8,617 nucleotides of DNA from a bacterium (GTDB taxonomy: Bacteria; Auribacterota; UBA3054; B51-G9): the NCBI GenBank assembly GCA_029939815.1, contig JAOZSF010000003.1:13778-22394 (forward strand), read 5' to 3'. The notes beneath the pieces are model-generated. The model saw only the letters and a list, made by a program, of their open reading frames with translations. It was not told where the DNA came from and did not search any database. Positions within the stretch are counted from its first letter, which is position 1, and every line of letters starts with the position of its first letter. This document shows, one piece after another, positions 6,217-8,617 of the stretch. The translations under genes were made by a program, and so were the position numbers.

Positions 6217-7092
6217 ATGTCATTACTAAAGAAAATTGTACTTCTGATACTACTCATTTTCATCGCCGGTTGGGGTTTGGTGAAGCTCGCTTTGCCAAAA
6301 AACAAACCGGCTGATGATTCATGGGTTAAAGTCGAAAAGCAGCTGATTCCTGATAACATGACTGTTACTGATACTGATACTGTCCTTATGATCCATGGCT
6401 TCGCGGGAAGCCCTTTCGACTTCAAACCTCTCGCGGTAAAACTGACAAATCTGGGTTATCGGGTCGTTCTTCCTACAACTCCCGGTCAACTCAATCAGGA
6501 TTATTCGTCAGATTATCATGATTATCAGCCCGAATATTATATTAACTGGATAAATAATCTTGTCAGTAATGAGATAAAAAAATCTAACGGGAGAGTTTAT
6601 CTTGCGGGTTTTTCCATGGGAGGCACCCTTTCAACAATTGCCGCGGTATCAAATAAGATTGACAAACTTATTTTAATAGCGCCGTTTTATTCATTAACGA
6701 CCGCCAATGATTTTATCTGGAAATCTTCACACTGGCTCTCTAAAATCATTAATGGTGTCCCAAATTTAACGCTTGGAGCTATTAACGATCCGAAAGGCGA
6801 CGCGGAATATTATCCCGGGTCAGAAGTCATTCGGCTTGATGCTTACGACTCTCTTGAGCGGCTTGCGCAAACAGCTGTTAAATGCATTCCGGAAATTGAA
6901 GTTCCCATTTTGGTTTTAGGTTCTAAAAACGATAAAGTTGCCTCATTTGAATATACGAAAGAGTTATTTAACAGCAATAAGAATGCAAAAATTATTGAAT
7001 ATGAAAAATCCAATCATGTTCTTCTTTATGATTACGACAAAGAATCCGCGATTTCAAATATTGTTTTATTTCTTGAAAAAGATAAAGATTAA
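6217..7092 (+). CDS. Membrane-anchored alpha/beta-hydrolase (esterase/lipase family)
   Basis: 291 residues. One N-terminal hydrophobic segment (about residues 4-24, after MSLLKK) should anchor it in the inner membrane with the catalytic domain outside the cytoplasm. The domain has all expected parts: oxyanion-hole motif MIHGFAGSP (His60-Gly61), the elbow GFSMGG with Ser133, Asp239 in LGSKNDKVAS, and His267 in SNHVLL, a spacing typical of monoacylglycerol lipase/carboxylesterase-type enzymes. PTTPGQ and YYINWINNL are also in keeping with that group. The substrate is unknown; a lipid or short acyl ester is most likely. It starts 12 bases after the DUF3313 gene, with AAGAAG five to ten bases before the ATG, and appears to be the last gene of the operon. 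A small TVTDTDTV repeat (ACTGAT units near 6361-6382) precedes the first core strand. Confidence 0.82.
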   Translation: MSLLKKIVLLILLIFIAGWGLVKLALPKNKPADDSWVKVEKQLIPDNMTVTDTDTVLMIHGFAGSPFDFKPLAVKLTNLGYRVVLPTTPGQLNQDYSSDYHDYQPEYYINWINNLVSNEIKKSNGRVYLAGFSMGGTLSTIAAVSNKIDKLILIAPFYSLTTANDFIWKSSHWLSKIINGVPNLTLGAINDPKGDAEYYPGSEVIRLDAYDSLERLAQTAVKCIPEIEVPILVLGSKNDKVASFEYTKELFNSNKNAKIIEYEKSNHVLLYDYDKESAISNIVLFLEKDKD

Positions 7093-7347
7093 ACCTTGTG
7101 AGAAGAATATTTCTGCCCACGGAAAGATAGCGGCAATGAAATAACATGTATTCGCATTATAATTTATTATTTTTTCGTGTTTATCTGTAGCCATCCGTGG
7201 TTAAATTAACACATTATAACAAAATTATTCTGACATAGCACATTATTTCATTATACAAGATTAACAGGATAAAGAGCAAAACTCATTTTTATTTTCCGCG
7301 TAATGACCACGCGAAATACGCGCGTTACTTCGTTGCGTGTCTGAAAA
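7093..7347. other. Convergent intergenic gap with degenerate dispersed-repeat remnants
   Basis: No gene is seen in these 255 bases between two convergent genes. Three pieces look like worn copies of short dispersed repeats: 7176-7202, whose reverse strand reads AACCACGGATGG then ACAGATAAACACG, close to the CACGGAT-type tandem intergenic repeats of many environmental bacteria; 7256-7270, CAAGATTAACAGGAT, one base from a doubled CAGGATTAA unit; and 7296-7339, a GC-rich stretch with repeated CGCG (ACGCGAAATACGCG) and a GTAA/TTAC inverted pair. The only terminator-like item is an all-AT 5-base stem (ATAAT 7159-7163, ATTAT 7166-7170) before TTTTT, which is weak. Confidence 0.55.
7176..7202. repeat. 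CACGGAT/ACAGAT-type intergenic repeat remnant
   Basis: On the minus strand it contains CCACGGATGG and ACAGATAAACACG, two imperfect units of the pattern MACRGATNNACAC. I recall this pattern from intergenic tandem repeats in many environmental and PVC genomes. Only about two degenerate units remain here. Confidence 0.4.
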
Positions 7348-8586
7348 TCAGAATTTCGCCTTTTTCAATTCTTTGATTATTCTCCCATTCTCAGATTTTC
7401 CGTTCCAGATTCTTTTCTGTTCATCGGTATCGTAAGTCCAGTACATAAATCCCTGAAAACCGTTTTCACGCGCTTGCGCGAGAACATGTTTCATTGCTTT
7501 AACCGCAGCGGTAATATTCTTTTGATTTTCTCTAAAGAAGCCGAACTCCCCCATTACCACCGGTTTTCCGGTTTCTCTGCATGCTGACAGTGTTTCACTC
7601 CATTCGATACTCTCTAAATCTTCTTTAATTGAACTGCTTTTCAACGGATATAAATGAATGTCAAGATAATCTATTTTACTTTTGGCAAGAGTAAGCGCTC
7701 TTAATGGAAAACGCGCGTCAACTGATTCATCAACAAGGATTTTTCCGGGACCGGTTCGATAAACAGCGACATAAGTAAAAACGTTCGCGCTAACCAAAGC
7801 CAAAGGATCAACTTTTTTTATTTGTTTAACGCAATTATAGACCCACAGAAGAGTATGGTCATCAACCATTTTCTGTAACTCTTTATCCGATGAAAGGTCA
7901 TATTTTTTTTTGTTTGCCGGAATAATAAATCCTTTTTTAAGAGAAAAAGGCGGTTTATCAACAACCATCGCCGCTTCATTACAAAGTTCGTAAGAAAACA
8001 CAATTGGCAAAAGTTCAGGATTTTTATTTTTTATCCACTGTACGAAATCGGAAATATATTTTGCTTTTGCTTTAATTGCTCCACGGGTTAAATACACTTG
8101 ATTTATGCCGACAATATCCGGTCTTATTTTATCAAACAAATCTGAATATTGTTTTGATATCGGCATCATCGGGAAAGTAAAAACGACATAGACATGATTT
8201 TTCGCCGCGCGTTTAAGAAAATCGCAAACGTTATTCATATAAACGGAAGAAAGTTTTTCTGCTTTTTCGGAATCAACAATCCCGTTTTCCGCTAATTGGT
8301 CAACAAAAACGCGGACAATATTAAAACCGTTTGTATGAAGGTCACGCAGCATTTTTTCTATTCTTTCCGGTTCGTAAGTTTTCCTGCCGAAGGTTGAGTG
8401 CCACCCTTTATGAAGCCGCGCGTAATTAAACCCTTTTGGCGTAAATTTCTCACCTGTTACCGAATTAACAAACGTCCCGTTTTTAATTCCTATTCTTTGA
8501 ATTGCGGATTTATCTTTTCCGTTTACGGCATAAGTTACATTAATCATAATAAATAATGTTAAAATAATGAATATTTTCATTTGCAT
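7348..8586 (-). CDS. Secreted GH5-like glycosidase (cellulase/mannanase-type TIM barrel)
   Basis: 412 residues with a Sec signal peptide (hydrophobic core IFIILTLFIMINV, likely cut after TYA at residue 20). The mature protein follows the GH5 clan-A plan: FTPKGFNYARLHKGW near 48-62, a strand with NIVRVFVD at 89-96, YVVFTFPMMP near 133-142, the acid/base in YELCNE (Asn203-Glu204), LDIHLYP with His311 and Tyr313, the nucleophile Glu347 in VVMGEFGF, and an aromatic MYWTYDTD end with Trp383. All core catalytic positions are intact, so activity on a beta-linked glucan or mannan-like polysaccharide is expected; the subfamily cannot be named by eye. About 105 residues, including a lysine-rich loop (KKGFIIPANKKKYD), separate the acid/base from the HxY motif. 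The ATG at 8586 or the one two codons later could be the start; neither has a clear Shine-Dalgarno. It is transcribed toward the envelope operon, and its promoter would lie beyond the window edge. Confidence 0.82.
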   Translation of the reverse strand: MQMKIFIILTLFIMINVTYAVNGKDKSAIQRIGIKNGTFVNSVTGEKFTPKGFNYARLHKGWHSTFGRKTYEPERIEKMLRDLHTNGFNIVRVFVDQLAENGIVDSEKAEKLSSVYMNNVCDFLKRAAKNHVYVVFTFPMMPISKQYSDLFDKIRPDIVGINQVYLTRGAIKAKAKYISDFVQWIKNKNPELLPIVFSYELCNEAAMVVDKPPFSLKKGFIIPANKKKYDLSSDKELQKMVDDHTLLWVYNCVKQIKKVDPLALVSANVFTYVAVYRTGPGKILVDESVDARFPLRALTLAKSKIDYLDIHLYPLKSSSIKEDLESIEWSETLSACRETGKPVVMGEFGFFRENQKNITAAVKAMKHVLAQARENGFQGFMYWTYDTDEQKRIWNGKSENGRIIKELKKAKF

Positions 8587-8617
8587 ATTGATTTTCTGCT
8601 GTTACCGGTCTCGCGCG

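Noticed and set aside
7159..7175. AT-only hairpin plus TTTTT as the terminator of the envelope operon
   Set aside because: A 5-base AT stem with a two-base loop is too weak to call.
8587..8617. Promoter of the GH5-like gene
   Set aside because: Only 31 bases remain and no -10 or -35 pattern is recognisable on the minus strand.

Overview
The window looks like a moderately AT-rich bacterial chromosome segment. It carries a housekeeping gluconeogenic gene, a run of cell-envelope genes, two carbohydrate-active genes at the edges, and short degenerate intergenic repeats. The left-edge palindromic repeat, whose translation contains RCPQRP-like peptides, and the CACGGAT-type intergenic repeats remind me of PVC-type genomes (Lentisphaerota/Kiritimatiellota) and similar environmental genomes. 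That assignment is weak and rests on recall, not on any search. The three outer-membrane-style or exported envelope proteins suggest a diderm.

Left to right: (1) at 2-412, the C-terminal end of a larger protein, probably a glycoside-hydrolase-like beta-sandwich. Its visible start is built from two copies of a palindromic repeat that keep the reading frame open. (2) At 516-2393, a GTP-dependent PEP carboxykinase (pckG) with a good sigma70-like promoter, a dyad across the promoter spacer, and a TTG start backed by a GGAG Shine-Dalgarno. (3) At 2457-3254, a nitrilase-superfamily amidohydrolase of the Nit1/Nit2 type, separated from pckG by a small hairpin-forming island. (4) At 3337-7092, four tightly packed plus-strand genes behind their own promoter-like sequence: a DUF2334/NodB-type deacetylase, an alpha/beta-hydrolase lipoprotein, a DUF3313-type lipoprotein, and a membrane-anchored serine esterase/lipase. 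The junctions are a 4-base ATGA overlap, an 11-base overlap and a 12-base gap, so they are very probably one operon. (5) At 7093-7347, a gene-free convergent gap holding remnants of at least three repeat types. (6) At 7348-8586 on the minus strand, a secreted GH5-like glycosidase.

The central metabolic genes (pckG, nitrilase) are well understood by family. The four-gene envelope cluster is the part that could be an undescribed system: two predicted serine hydrolases on or near a membrane, a lipoprotein of unknown function, and a deacetylase with no export signal. A role in trimming acyl or acetyl groups from an envelope lipid or glycan is a guess from gene content. No CRISPR array, tRNA, rRNA, transposase or phage gene was seen.
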